Positions 33,396-42,184 of a stretch of 64,000 nucleotides of DNA are shown in pieces. Below the pieces are notes generated by a model. The model was not told the DNA's origin, did no database searches, and worked only from the letters and a program-made list of their open reading frames with translations. The DNA is taken from assembly GCF_029626145.1 (NCBI RefSeq), contig NZ_JARUBJ010000002.1, positions 2,696,501 through 2,760,500 of the forward strand, given 5' to 3'. Position numbers and translations under genes: made by a program. Source of the stretch: Micromonospora sp. WMMD961. GTDB taxonomy: Bacteria > Actinomycetota > Actinomycetes > Mycobacteriales > Micromonosporaceae. Every line of letters starts with the position of its first letter. The first letter of the stretch is position 1.

Positions 33396-34172
33396 CTACG
33401 AGAGCCGTGCGACGGCGCGGTCCGGCAGGTGCCGGAGAATCGACGTCAGTGGCCGCCACGGGATGTTCGGCACGAACGCTTTCGCCGGTTCTCGTTCGAT
33501 GGCGGCGGCGAGGAGTCGGGTGCCGCGCTCCTCGTCGATGATGAAGGGCAGATTCTCCACGCCCTCGTTCATCTCCGTCCGGATATAGCCGGGATGGAGA
33601 GTGGTCACGGTGATCGGCTGGTCGAGCACGTCGATCCGCATCGCTTCACCGAGCGATGCCACCGCCGACTTGGAGGCGGCGTAGGCGGCCATGTTGCCGG
33701 GTGCCCCCCGGAACGCGGCAGCCGAGGACATGAGCACCAGGTGGCCGTGTCCCTGTCTGCGCATGGCGCGCATGGCGCTTTCGCATTGGGCGAGAGCCCC
33801 CAGCACGTTCGTCCGCAGGACGGCGGCGTTCGCGGCGAAGTTGCCGTCGCCGATGCGGCTGCCGAAGCCCACGCCGGCATTGACGATGACCCGGTCGAGT
33901 GCGCCGAGCTCGTCGGCGACCTGGACGAACTCGCGTTCGACCGCTTCGGCGTCGGTGACATCGAGGGCTCGGATGAGGACCGTGACGTTCGGAAACCGCC
34001 GGGACAGGTCGTCGCGGATGTCCTTCAGCCGGTCGGTACGTCGGGCGAACAACGCAAGGTTCCGACCACGAGCGGCGAACTCGTAGGCCAGGCCACGCCC
34101 GAGGCCTGAACTGGCACCGGTGATGATGGTGTTGTGCCGGGTCATCCGTGCGCCCGGTGTGTGGGCGCTCAC
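33396..34172 (-). CDS. Short-chain dehydrogenase/reductase
   Basis: A 258-residue SDR. The cofactor motif TGASSGLG is near residues 18-25, NAG follows strand 4, the catalytic serine is in VLMSSAAAF, and the active-site pair is in AAYAASKSAV. I chose the GTG at 34172 because it overlaps the preceding SDR stop as GTGA; an ATG at 34145 would give a more standard N-terminus but lacks a ribosome site. Translationally coupled to the upstream SDR; the two may act on one substrate or as partners. Confidence 0.85.
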   Translation of the reverse strand: MSAHTPGARMTRHNTIITGASSGLGRGLAYEFAARGRNLALFARRTDRLKDIRDDLSRRFPNVTVLIRALDVTDAEAVEREFVQVADELGALDRVIVNAGVGFGSRIGDGNFAANAAVLRTNVLGALAQCESAMRAMRRQGHGHLVLMSSAAAFRGAPGNMAAYAASKSAVASLGEAMRIDVLDQPITVTTLHPGYIRTEMNEGVENLPFIIDEERGTRLLAAAIEREPAKAFVPNIPWRPLTSILRHLPDRAVARLS

Positions 34173-34930
34173 CACTGACTTCCGTCGGGTCGGACCAACA
34201 GCTCGCTCACGACCACGCGCGCCTGCCGAGTCACGACGAAGGTGATCGTGTCCGCGATGTCCTCGGCGTGCAGGAGTGTCGCGTCCGCCCACGAGTCCCT
34301 GCTCGCCTCGAGCACTTCCGGCCGGATATGGGTGAACAGATCGGTGGCAACCGGGCCTGGCTCGATCACCGAGACCCGCACGTGTCGGCCGCTGACTTCC
34401 TGGCGCAGCGCCTCACTGAAGGCACCGACGCCCTGCTTGGTCAGGCTGTAGACGGCCGATCCGGCCACGGGGAAGCGGCCCGCGAGCGAGCTGACGTTGA
34501 CGATGTCGGCGGTGCCGCGAGTGCCTTCGGCGGCGGTGAGCAGGTGCGGCAGTGCGGCGTGGGTCGTGTAGAGCAGACCCTGCAGGTTGATGGCGATCAT
34601 GCGGTCCCATTCCTCGACCGGGGCGCTCTCGGCGGGGCCGAGCAGCATGATGCCGGCGTTGTTGACGAGGGTGTCCACTCCGCCGAAGGTCCCGACCGTC
34701 TGCTCCACCGCGGCGGTGGCCTGGAGTCGGTCGGTGATGTCCGCCTCGATCGCGATCGCGGTGCCGCCAGTGGCCCGGATGCGCTCCACGAGGTCGTCGA
34801 GGCGGTCCTTACGTCGAGCTACCAGCGCGACGTTCGCCCCCTGGGAGGCGAGCGCCAGCGCGGTGGCCGCGCCGATGCCACCACTGGCTCCGGTGATGAG
34901 GGCGGTTCTGTCGGTCAACGACACGTTCAT
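34169..34930 (-). CDS. Short-chain dehydrogenase/reductase
   Basis: A 253-residue classical SDR: TGASGGIG at residues 13-20, NNAG after strand 4, catalytic serine in VNVSSLAG and the Y-x3-K pair in AVYSLTKQGV. First gene of a two-SDR operon and divergent from the CGNR-type regulator across 127 bp, which probably controls it. Closest in motif to NADP-dependent 3-hydroxy acid dehydrogenases (YdfG type); the substrate is not determined. Confidence 0.88.
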   Translation of the reverse strand: MNVSLTDRTALITGASGGIGAATALALASQGANVALVARRKDRLDDLVERIRATGGTAIAIEADITDRLQATAAVEQTVGTFGGVDTLVNNAGIMLLGPAESAPVEEWDRMIAINLQGLLYTTHAALPHLLTAAEGTRGTADIVNVSSLAGRFPVAGSAVYSLTKQGVGAFSEALRQEVSGRHVRVSVIEPGPVATDLFTHIRPEVLEASRDSWADATLLHAEDIADTITFVVTRQARVVVSELLVRPDGSQW

Positions 34931-35045
34931 TGGGTTTCTCCGTTGCTTGTTCGTTCACGGCCACGCCAGCCTGACACCACCGTAGTCGCTTTGACTATGT
35001 CGTGTGACATTGCCATCATGGTTACGGTGGTGTCGTTTTCGGCGT

Positions 35046-35051
35046 TACGAT
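35046..35051 (+). promoter_or_regulatory. -10 element of the CGNR gene (leaderless)
   Basis: TACGAT six bases before the GTG at 35058. Confidence 0.45.
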
Positions 35052-35057
35052 TGCTCC

Positions 35058-35645
35058 GTGACGGCTGAAGACACCTCAGGCAGCACGCGACGCCTCGGAG
35101 TGGCACTGGCTCCTGGCGGTCTGTGCGTGGTCCAGGATCTGTTGAACTCCACGGGCGTACCGGTCGCGCCGACGCTCGAGCTGCTCGATGACGAGACCGT
35201 CGCGCAGAGCTGGCTCGATGATTCGTTGCGAACCTGGGGTGAGCAGACCGGTCAGCCCCCGCCTCGGATCTCGCTTGCCCGCGAGGACCTCGCGCCGCTT
35301 CGCGCCCTCCGCGACCACGTCCGTAGCTGGTTGACGAACGATGCCGACGATCAGACACGGCATCCGCTGGTCGCCGACGTCTCGTACTGCAACGGCCGTT
35401 TGACGTACGCACCCGGTGGCGGCGGCGCGAAAGCCGTCGCCTCGCTGGTCTACCTCGAAGCGGTGCTCGCCTCGCACACCGGCACGTTGGCTCGGCTCAA
35501 GACGTGCATGAACCCGGACTGCGGCGCGGCGTTCTACGACATGTCGCGCAACAGCACCCGCGTCTGGCACGACATGAGGACCTGCGGCAACACGATGAAT
35601 CTGCGCGCTTCCCGGGCCCGCAGGCGCGCCACCCCGGCATCCTGA
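35058..35645 (+). CDS. ABATE/CGNR zinc-finger protein with variant ligands
   Basis: A 195-residue putative regulator with an N-terminal ABATE-like domain (about 10-135) and a C-terminal CGNR zinc finger (about 149-180). The finger reads C-x4-C (CMNPDC) and then WHDMRTCGN, where the usual WC-x4-CGNR has His for the first Cys and Thr after CGN. Zinc could still bind as CCHC, but the DNA-contacting arginine is missing. The GTG start is set by a leaderless-type promoter. Divergent from the SDR pair. Confidence 0.75.
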   Translation: MTAEDTSGSTRRLGVALAPGGLCVVQDLLNSTGVPVAPTLELLDDETVAQSWLDDSLRTWGEQTGQPPPRISLAREDLAPLRALRDHVRSWLTNDADDQTRHPLVADVSYCNGRLTYAPGGGGAKAVASLVYLEAVLASHTGTLARLKTCMNPDCGAAFYDMSRNSTRVWHDMRTCGNTMNLRASRARRRATPAS

Positions 35646-35785
35646 CCCTCCGTGCCAGCGTGCGCCCTCGTGCACGGAACCGGTGGTGCCGCTCCCATCG
35701 ATGCCCGGCCACGGTACGTCTCCACCGATTGCGCGCCCGCCAGCGTCCCGGCCGAAACCGGGTCGTGGGTCTGCGTGGCGGCTGT

Positions 35786-35791
35786 TAGCGT
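35786..35791 (+). promoter_or_regulatory. -10 element of the GNAT gene (leaderless)
   Basis: TAGCGT six bases before the ATG at 35798. Confidence 0.45.
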
Positions 35792-35797
35792 CGCGGG

Positions 35798-36337
35798 ATG
35801 TTCGCCACCGAGCGGGTCCGACTGCGCCCGCCCACTCCCGATGACGCGCCGAACATGTTCCGGCTGTACGGGGATCCCGAGTTGCACCTGATTACCGACG
35901 GCGAGCCGTTCGTGCCGTGCCACGTCGGCCAGATCCGGGCCCGGCTGGAAAAGAGGGTGACCGACCCGCCCGACGGGCAGACCAGTGTGTCGCTGGTGGC
36001 CGAAGCGGTGGCCGACGGCACGTTCCTCGGTGCCAGCGTGCTGTGGGGGATCAACTCGTTCAACCAGTACGCCCACCTCGGCATCTCACTGCTCCCCGAG
36101 GCACGTGGCCAGGGGTACGGGAGCGAGGTGATCCGGCTGCTCTGTCGGTACGGCTTCCGCAATCGCAACCTGCGCCGTCTGGAGTTGGAGACGCTGGCCA
36201 GCAACACGGCCATGCGGCGGACCGCGGAGGCATGCGGCTTCACGCACGAAGGCACCCAGCGGGAGCGCGAGTACGACGGCGACGGCTTCGTGGACATGGT
36301 GATCTACGGTCTGCTCCGGCGCGACTGGACGCCGTAG
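35798..36337 (+). CDS. GNAT-family N-acetyltransferase (RimJ/RimL-like)
   Basis: A 179-residue GNAT protein: LRPPTPDDAPNMFRLY at the start, acetyl-CoA loop LPEARGQGYGSEVI near residues 100-113, and the NTAMRRTAEACGF helix typical of RimJ/RimL proteins. It could acetylate a protein N-terminus or a small amine. The gene ends inside the left arm of a 42-bp perfect palindrome, so the last codons and the terminator are the same sequence. Confidence 0.85.
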   Translation: MFATERVRLRPPTPDDAPNMFRLYGDPELHLITDGEPFVPCHVGQIRARLEKRVTDPPDGQTSVSLVAEAVADGTFLGASVLWGINSFNQYAHLGISLLPEARGQGYGSEVIRLLCRYGFRNRNLRRLELETLASNTAMRRTAEACGFTHEGTQREREYDGDGFVDMVIYGLLRRDWTP

Positions 36338-36362
36338 CCGGCCGGCTACGGCGTCCAGTCGC
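36321..36362. terminator. 42-bp perfect palindrome, bidirectional terminator
   Basis: The whole segment equals its own reverse complement (half-site GCGACTGGACGCCGTAGCCGG plus C). It contains the GNAT stop TAG at 36335-36337 and ends 15 bp short of the SPFH stop on the other strand. Confidence 0.75.
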
Positions 36363-36376
36363 ATCAGGCTCCCAGG

Positions 36377-37234
36377 TCACTTGCCGGTGACGATGCCCGG
36401 GTTGATGCACAGACCCGGGTTCGCGCCGTTCTTCTCCGCGATCTCCAGGCAGCGTGTCACCTTGTCGACCTTCGCGTTGGTCTCGGTGATCTGCTTGGAG
36501 ATCTCGGCGTTCTTGCGGTCCTGCTCCAGGTTGCGGGTCTGGGCCAGCTTGTCCTGGAACGCCTTGATGTTGCCCTCGGTCTTGTCGTCGTGGTTCACCC
36601 GCGTGATGGTCACCGAGAGGATGTCCACGTCGGTGGCGAGCCGGGTCTCCGCGCTGGTCTTGATGTTCGCGGCGAACGGTTTCAGGTCGACGTTGAGGTC
36701 ACCGGTCCGGTCGTCGATCTTTTCGAGGGGGTTGTACGCGGCGAACGCGTCGTTGACGGCGCTGTCGAGCTGCACACCCACCCGTTGACCCCGGAAGCTG
36801 TCGAAGTCTCCCTTGTAGTCCATGAACTGCTTCGGCGCGTTCTCCGGCTTGACCTGCCACTCCACGAGCACCTCGACGCAGGCGTCGGCGAGGGTGCCGG
36901 TGCGCACCCGTACGCAGTTGTCGCCGCCGATGTGGTCGTACTTCTGCCGGCCCGCGTCCCACTCGCCGACCTTCTGCCACGGCGCCACCCACTTCAGGCC
37001 CGAGCCGGTCACCTCGCCGGTGGGCTTGCCGAAGCTGGTGACGATGCCGACCGAGCGGATGGGCACCGAGTGGGCGCTGGTGGTGACACCGACCAGCAGG
37101 GTGAGGGTGAGGAAGACGAGCGCCGCGAGGGCGGCCATCCGCTTCAACGGTCGCGCGGGGGTGACCAGAGCCAGGACGGCGCTGACCGCCAGGGCGACGG
37201 CGAAGACGATCGCCATGGTGAAGCCGACGGGCAT
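36377..37234 (-). CDS. SPFH/band-7 domain membrane protein (prohibitin-like)
   Basis: A 285-residue protein with two N-terminal membrane segments (about 5-25 and 33-52), then an SPFH/band-7 domain (about 55-225: PIRSVGIVTSFGKPTGEVTG, GLKWVAPWQ, VEWQV) and a charged C-terminal helix rich in KNAEISKQITETNA. This is the stomatin/prohibitin layout. Such proteins oligomerise and organise membrane microdomains or proteases. Two cysteines near the C-terminus may form a disulfide. It stands alone, without the NfeD or protease partners often found. Confidence 0.82.
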   Translation of the reverse strand: MPVGFTMAIVFAVALAVSAVLALVTPARPLKRMAALAALVFLTLTLLVGVTTSAHSVPIRSVGIVTSFGKPTGEVTGSGLKWVAPWQKVGEWDAGRQKYDHIGGDNCVRVRTGTLADACVEVLVEWQVKPENAPKQFMDYKGDFDSFRGQRVGVQLDSAVNDAFAAYNPLEKIDDRTGDLNVDLKPFAANIKTSAETRLATDVDILSVTITRVNHDDKTEGNIKAFQDKLAQTRNLEQDRKNAEISKQITETNAKVDKVTRCLEIAEKNGANPGLCINPGIVTGK

Positions 37235-37458
37235 GGGGTGGGGACCTTCCGCTGGGCTGTGTGGATCATCAACCTAGGAGACCCGGTCAAGCTGGCGGCG
37301 CGCGGGAGTGGAGTCCGCGCACGTCCTCCGCCCGCCGAATGTGGAGGCCATCGACATGGCTCGACGCGCGCGGCCCCCCGTAGGTTTCGTCCACGCGACG
37401 GGCCTGTGACCACGGTCACCGCACCGACCGTCGCCGCGACCCTGCGGAGGATGAGGCG

Positions 37459-38220
37459 ATGGCCGGGCAAGCGCTCCTGTCGGCCCGCGGGCTGACCCGC
37501 GACTTCCGCGGCTTCCGCGCGGTCGACGATGTCGACCTCGACGTCGCACCGGAGAGCGTGCACGCGCTCGTCGGCCCGAACGGTGCGGGCAAGACCACCC
37601 TGTTCAACCTGCTCACCGGCTTCCTGCCACCCAGCGGCGGCCGGATCGAGTTGGCCGGGCGGGACGTCACCGGGCTGCCCCCGGAGCGGGTGGCCCGGCT
37701 CGGTGTGGCCCGCTCGTTCCAGATCACCAGCCTTTTCCCGCAGTTGTCCGCCCGGGAGCACGTCGCGCTGGCGTTGCAGTCGTCCAGTGGGTTGGGCTGG
37801 CGGTTCTGGCGTTCGGCGACGCTGATGGACCGCTACACCGAGCGGGCTGACGAGTTGCTGGCCATGGTGGGGCTGGCCGACTTGGCGCAGGCCCCGTCGG
37901 CGGCCCTCGCGTACGGCCGGAAGCGGGCCCTGGAGTTGGCCATCGCCCTGGCACTGGACCCGAAGGTGCTGCTGCTCGACGAGCCGACCGCCGGGATGGG
38001 CCTGGAGGACGTCGACCGCACCGTCGAGCTGATCGGCCGGGTCCGCCAGGGCCGGACCGTGGTGATGGTCGAGCACAACATGAGCGTGGTCGGCCGTCTC
38101 GCCGACACCGTCACCGTGCTCCAGGCCGGCAGGGTTCTCGTCGAGGGCCCCTACGAGCAGGTTCGCGCCGACGAGCGTGTGATCACCGCCTACCTGGGAG
38201 CCACCGATGCTGAGCGTTGA
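37459..38220 (+). CDS. livG: Branched-chain amino acid-type ABC importer ATPase (LivG-like)
   Basis: A 253-residue ATPase: Walker A GPNGAGKTT near residues 40-48, variant signature LAYGRKRALEL and Walker B VLLLDEPTAGM. The reduced signature (AYG for SGG) is common in LivG proteins. CGGAGGATGAGGCG precedes the ATG. First gene of a five-gene operon; the next ATPase overlaps it by 14 bp. A TAGGTT box at 37381-37386 may be the promoter. Substrate class (amino acid, amide or aromatic acid) cannot be fixed from the ATPase. Confidence 0.88.
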   Translation: MAGQALLSARGLTRDFRGFRAVDDVDLDVAPESVHALVGPNGAGKTTLFNLLTGFLPPSGGRIELAGRDVTGLPPERVARLGVARSFQITSLFPQLSAREHVALALQSSSGLGWRFWRSATLMDRYTERADELLAMVGLADLAQAPSAALAYGRKRALELAIALALDPKVLLLDEPTAGMGLEDVDRTVELIGRVRQGRTVVMVEHNMSVVGRLADTVTVLQAGRVLVEGPYEQVRADERVITAYLGATDAER

Positions 38221-38899
38221 GAACCTGTCCGCCTTCTACGGCGAGGCGCAGGTGCTGCGGGACGTCAGCCTGCAGGTCTCCGCCGGTGAGGTGGTCACCC
38301 TGGTGGGGCGCAACGGCGCCGGCAAGTCCACCCTGCTGCGCTGCCTGATGGGGTTGCACCCCGGCCAGCGGGGCACGGTCGAGCTGGACGGTCGCGACAT
38401 CACCAGGTTGCCCGCGCACAGGCGGGCCCGCCTGGGGCTGGGCTGGGTGCCGGACGACCGGGGCAGCTACGCCACCCTGACCGTCACCGAGAACCTCACC
38501 CTGCCACCGACGGTCGGCCCCGACCCGTGGTCGCTGGAGCGGGTGTACGAGGCGTTTCCCGCCCTGCACACCCGGCGCGACTCGGCGGCCACGATGCTCT
38601 CCGGCGGCGAGCAGCAGATGCTCGCGCTGGCCCGGGTGCTGCGGATGGGCGCCCGGCTGTTGCTCTGCGACGAGCCCACCGAAGGGCTGTCGCCACTGCT
38701 GGTGCAGCAGGTCGGCGACCTGCTGCGCGAGGCCAAGCGGCACGGGGTGACGGTGCTGCTGGTGGAGCAGAACCTGCACTTCGCCACGGGTGTCGCCGAC
38801 CGGCACTACCTGCTGGCCGAGGGACGTGTCGCCGAGGCGATGGACAACTCCGAGGTGCGCTCGCGCGAACGCGAACTGCTCGCGTACCTCGGAATCTGA
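38207..38899 (+). CDS. livF: Branched-chain amino acid-type ABC importer ATPase (LivF-like)
   Basis: A 230-residue ATPase: Walker A GRNGAGKST near residues 36-44, canonical LSGGEQQMLALARVL signature and Walker B LLLCDEPTEGLSP, the wording typical of LivF. The 14-bp overlap with livG indicates coupling. It pairs with the LivG subunit on the two permeases encoded downstream. Confidence 0.9.
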   Translation: MLSVENLSAFYGEAQVLRDVSLQVSAGEVVTLVGRNGAGKSTLLRCLMGLHPGQRGTVELDGRDITRLPAHRRARLGLGWVPDDRGSYATLTVTENLTLPPTVGPDPWSLERVYEAFPALHTRRDSAATMLSGGEQQMLALARVLRMGARLLLCDEPTEGLSPLLVQQVGDLLREAKRHGVTVLLVEQNLHFATGVADRHYLLAEGRVAEAMDNSEVRSRERELLAYLGI

Positions 38900-38950
38900 A
38901 TGTTCTCAACGACGACCCGCGCGACGACGCGTGGGATGGATGGAGTGGGC

Positions 38951-40201
38951 ATGCGCAGGACGGTGGGTGTGGCCGTGGCGTCAGCCGCGGTGGTGCTGGT
39001 CGCCGGTTGTGGCGGCGGTGGCCCCCAGTCGGGTGGCGACGAGAAGCTGACCGGCGACAAGATCGTGCTGGGCGTGCTCAACGACCAGTCCGGGGCGTAC
39101 TCGGAGTTGTCCGGGAAGAACTCGGTGGCGGCGGTGGAGATGGCCATCGCCGACTTCACCGCGAAGTACGGCGACAAGGCGGTGACCAAGAACATCACAG
39201 TGGAGACCGCCGACCACCAGAACAAGCCGGACGTGGCCAACTCGAAGGCCCAGGAGATGTACGACCGCAAGGGCGTCGACCTGATCCTGGACGTGCCCAC
39301 CTCGTCGGCGGCGCTGAAGGTCGCCGACGTGGCGAAGGAGAAGAAGAAGCTCTACTTCAACATCGGCGCGGCGACCACCGACCTGACCGGAAAGAGCTGC
39401 AACAAGTACACCTTCCACTACGCGTACGACACGTACATGCTGGCCAACGGCACCGGGAAGACCACCACCGAGCAGATCGGCAAGAACTGGTACATCCTCT
39501 ACCCGAACTACGCCTTCGGTCAGGACATGGAGAAGAGCTTCTCCACCGCGATCACGGCGGCCGGCGGCACGGTGGTCGGCAGGGACGGCGCGCCGTTCCC
39601 GAACACCAGCGGCGACTTCTCCACCTTCCTGCTCAAGGCGCCGAACCTGAACCCGAAGCCGGACGTGCTGGGCACCATGCAGGCCGGCGCGGAACTGGTC
39701 AACGTGGTGAAGCAGTACAACGAGTTCAAGCTGCGCGACAAGGGCGTCGGCCTCGCGGTGGGGCTGATGTTCCTCACCGACATCCACTCGCTCACTCCGG
39801 CCGCGCTGGCCGGCACCACGTACACCGACGCCTGGTACTGGAACTTCGACGCCAAGAACCGGGAGTTCGCCGACCGGTTCCAGCAGAAGGCCGGCACCCG
39901 CCCGACGTTCGCGCACGCCGCCAACTACTCGGCCGCGTTGCAGTACCTGGAGGCGGTGCAGGCCGCCGGCACCGACGACGCGGACGCGGTGGTGAAGGGC
40001 CTGGAGGGCAAGACGGTCGAGGACGTCTTCCTGCGCAACGGCAAGATCCGCGCCGAGGACCACCGGGTGGTGCACGACGCGTACCTGGCGCAGGTGAAGC
40101 CGCAGTCCGAGGTCACCGAACCGTGGGACTACGTGAAGGTGCTCAAGACGATCCCGGCTGCGGAGGCGTTCCGCGCGCCCTCGGCGGACTGCAAGCTGTG
40201 A
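38951..40201 (+). CDS. Periplasmic-binding-type lipoprotein of the Liv-type importer
   Basis: A 416-residue substrate-binding lipoprotein (type I periplasmic fold). The signal peptide of about 19 residues ends in the lipobox LVAGC, making Cys20 the lipidated residue. The mature part begins with IVLGVLNDQSGAYSEL and follows the Leu/Ile/Val-binding family throughout. The ATG at 38951 is chosen for its signal peptide and GGAG upstream; an ATG at 38900 touching the livF stop would add 17 unlikely residues. Relatives bind branched amino acids, amides or aromatic acids. Confidence 0.88.
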   Translation: MRRTVGVAVASAAVVLVAGCGGGGPQSGGDEKLTGDKIVLGVLNDQSGAYSELSGKNSVAAVEMAIADFTAKYGDKAVTKNITVETADHQNKPDVANSKAQEMYDRKGVDLILDVPTSSAALKVADVAKEKKKLYFNIGAATTDLTGKSCNKYTFHYAYDTYMLANGTGKTTTEQIGKNWYILYPNYAFGQDMEKSFSTAITAAGGTVVGRDGAPFPNTSGDFSTFLLKAPNLNPKPDVLGTMQAGAELVNVVKQYNEFKLRDKGVGLAVGLMFLTDIHSLTPAALAGTTYTDAWYWNFDAKNREFADRFQQKAGTRPTFAHAANYSAALQYLEAVQAAGTDDADAVVKGLEGKTVEDVFLRNGKIRAEDHRVVHDAYLAQVKPQSEVTEPWDYVKVLKTIPAAEAFRAPSADCKL

Positions 40202-40213
40202 GCGTGTGACGCG

Positions 40214-41095
40214 GTGAGCGGATTCGCGCAGAACACGTTCAACGGGTTGGTGAGCGGGGCGTTCTACGCCCTGCTCGCCCTCGGGCTCGCGGTCATCTTC
40301 GGCATGCTGCGGGTGGTCAACTTCGCGCACGGCGCGTTCTACATGCTCGGCGCGTTCGGGGCGTACGTGCTGCTCACCGAGGCGGGGGTGCCGTTCTGGG
40401 CGGCACTGGTGATCATGCCGGTGGGGCTGGGGCTGCTCGGCATGGCGCTGGAACGCGCGGTGATCCACCGGCTGACCAGGCTGGACCCGCTCTACAACTT
40501 CCTGCTCACCTTCGGGCTGACACTGATCCTGCAGGACCTGGTGAAGCTGCGCTACGGCGTGCAGTCCAGCCCGTACCAGACCCCGTCGCTGTTGAGCGGG
40601 TCGGTGAACTTCGGGATCTTCGACTTCCCGACGTACCGCGTGTTCATCCTCGGCTTCGCGGTGCTGCTCTGCGTCGTGGTGTGGTGGGTGCTGACCCGGA
40701 CCCGGATCGGCATGGTGGTCCGGGCGTCCACCGAGCGACCCGATCTGACCCGCGCCTTCGGCATCGACGTCGGGCGTTGGGTGACGCCGGTCTTCGGCTT
40801 CGGGATCGGGCTGGCCGGCCTCGCCGGCGTGCTGGCCGCGCCGATGCGAGCGGTCAACCCGCTGATGGGGGCCGACCTGATCATCGTGGTGTTCGCGGTG
40901 GTGGTGATCGGTGGACTGGGCTCGATCTTCGGTTCGGTGGCCGCCGGCTTCGGCATCGGCCTGGTGCAGGCGTGGGGTGAGGCGTACCTGTCCGCCTTCC
41001 CCATCGTCTCCCAGACCATCGTCTTCGTGGTGATGGCCGGCGTACTGCTCTGGCGTCCGGCCGGCCTGTTCGGTCGTGAGGAGGCTCCCGCATGA
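40214..41095 (+). CDS. livH: Liv-type ABC importer permease (LivH-like)
   Basis: A 293-residue polytopic protein with about eight membrane segments. It opens with TFNGLVSGAFYALLALGLAVIFGMLRVVNFAHGAFYMLG, the classic LivH N-terminus including the conserved NFAHG. The family EAA-like loop and VVVIGGLGSIFGS near the C-terminus are present. The GTG start is 13 bp after the binding-protein stop. It overlaps the second permease by 4 bp. Confidence 0.9.
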   Translation: MSGFAQNTFNGLVSGAFYALLALGLAVIFGMLRVVNFAHGAFYMLGAFGAYVLLTEAGVPFWAALVIMPVGLGLLGMALERAVIHRLTRLDPLYNFLLTFGLTLILQDLVKLRYGVQSSPYQTPSLLSGSVNFGIFDFPTYRVFILGFAVLLCVVVWWVLTRTRIGMVVRASTERPDLTRAFGIDVGRWVTPVFGFGIGLAGLAGVLAAPMRAVNPLMGADLIIVVFAVVVIGGLGSIFGSVAAGFGIGLVQAWGEAYLSAFPIVSQTIVFVVMAGVLLWRPAGLFGREEAPA

Positions 41096-42105
41096 CCAGC
41101 ACCGTCGACACTCCCGCCGACGCGTCCCACCCGGCTCCGCCGTCCGGGCTGACCGCCGTGGCCCGGGCCCCCGCCTGGGCGCGGTACGCCCTGCTCGCCG
41201 TCGGGCTGGTCGTGGCCCTGTGGCTGCCCAACGGCCTCTACCCGGCGGTCGCGGTGGACATCCTCTGCTGGGCGTTGTTCGCCGTCGCGGTGGACCTGCT
41301 GCTCGGCTTCACCGGGCTGATGTCCTTCGGGCACGCCGCGTTCTGGGGCACCTCGGCGTACGTCACCGGGTTGGTGGCCATCCACGCGGGCCTGCCGTTT
41401 CCGCTGGCCGTGCTGGCCGGGGCGCTCGCCGCGGCGGCGCTGGCGGTGCCGATCGGCTACCTGGCGGTCAAGCGGACCGGCATCTACTTCGCCATGGTGA
41501 CCCTGGCCTTCGCGCAGATGGTCTACTACGTCGCCAACGAGTGGCGGTCGGTGACGCAGGGTGAGAACGGGTTGCAGGGGGTGCCCCGTTCGTTCTTCGG
41601 CCTGGATCTGACCGACGACTACTACTTCTACTACGCGATCCTGCCGATCGTGCTGCTCGGGTTGGCCGCCGCCTGGCGGATCGTGCACTCGCCGTTCGGG
41701 CGGGTGTTGGTCGGCATCCGGGACAACCCGGCCCGGGCCCGGGCGCTGGGCTACCCGGTGCATCGCTACAAGCTCACCGCGTTCGTGCTCTCCGGCTTCA
41801 TCGCCGGCCTCGGCGGTGGGCTCTTCGCGGTCGGCCACCGGTTCGTCTCGTTGGACGTGCTGCACTGGACCACCTCCGGCAAGGCCGTCATCGTGGTGGT
41901 GCTCGGCGGGATCGGCACCCTCTGGGGTGGGGTGCTCGGTGCCGGCATCGTGGTCCGGCTGGAGGACTGGCTGTCGTTCTCCGGCTTCGAGGCGATCGGG
42001 CTGGTGACCGGCGGCATCTTCGTCCTGGTGGTGGTGCTGTTCCGCCGGGGCATCTGGGGCAGCGTCGCCGCGCTGGTCCAGCGGCTGGCGGTTCGCCGCC
42101 GGTAA
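41092..42105 (+). CDS. livM: Liv-type ABC importer permease (LivM-like)
   Basis: A 337-residue polytopic permease with a soluble N-terminal tail of about 25 residues and eight or so membrane segments. LLGFTGLMSFGHAAFWG is the LivM counterpart of the LivH motif, and GGIGTLWGGVLGA lies near the C-terminus. Coupled to livH by an ATGA overlap and last in the operon; a short hairpin follows. Confidence 0.9.
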   Translation: MTSTVDTPADASHPAPPSGLTAVARAPAWARYALLAVGLVVALWLPNGLYPAVAVDILCWALFAVAVDLLLGFTGLMSFGHAAFWGTSAYVTGLVAIHAGLPFPLAVLAGALAAAALAVPIGYLAVKRTGIYFAMVTLAFAQMVYYVANEWRSVTQGENGLQGVPRSFFGLDLTDDYYFYYAILPIVLLGLAAAWRIVHSPFGRVLVGIRDNPARARALGYPVHRYKLTAFVLSGFIAGLGGGLFAVGHRFVSLDVLHWTTSGKAVIVVVLGGIGTLWGGVLGAGIVVRLEDWLSFSGFEAIGLVTGGIFVLVVVLFRRGIWGSVAALVQRLAVRRR

Positions 42106-42109
42106 ATCC

Positions 42110-42130
42110 CGCGGCGGCGCATCCGCCGCG
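42110..42130 (+). terminator. Probable terminator of the Liv-type operon
   Basis: Eight-base arms CGCGGCGG / CCGCCGCG with a five-base loop, starting five bp after the livM-like stop. Confidence 0.5.
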
Positions 42131-42184
42131 CGCCCTTCCAGCGAATCCCCGGGTGGAGAAACCATCTACCCGGGGGTACGTCTG

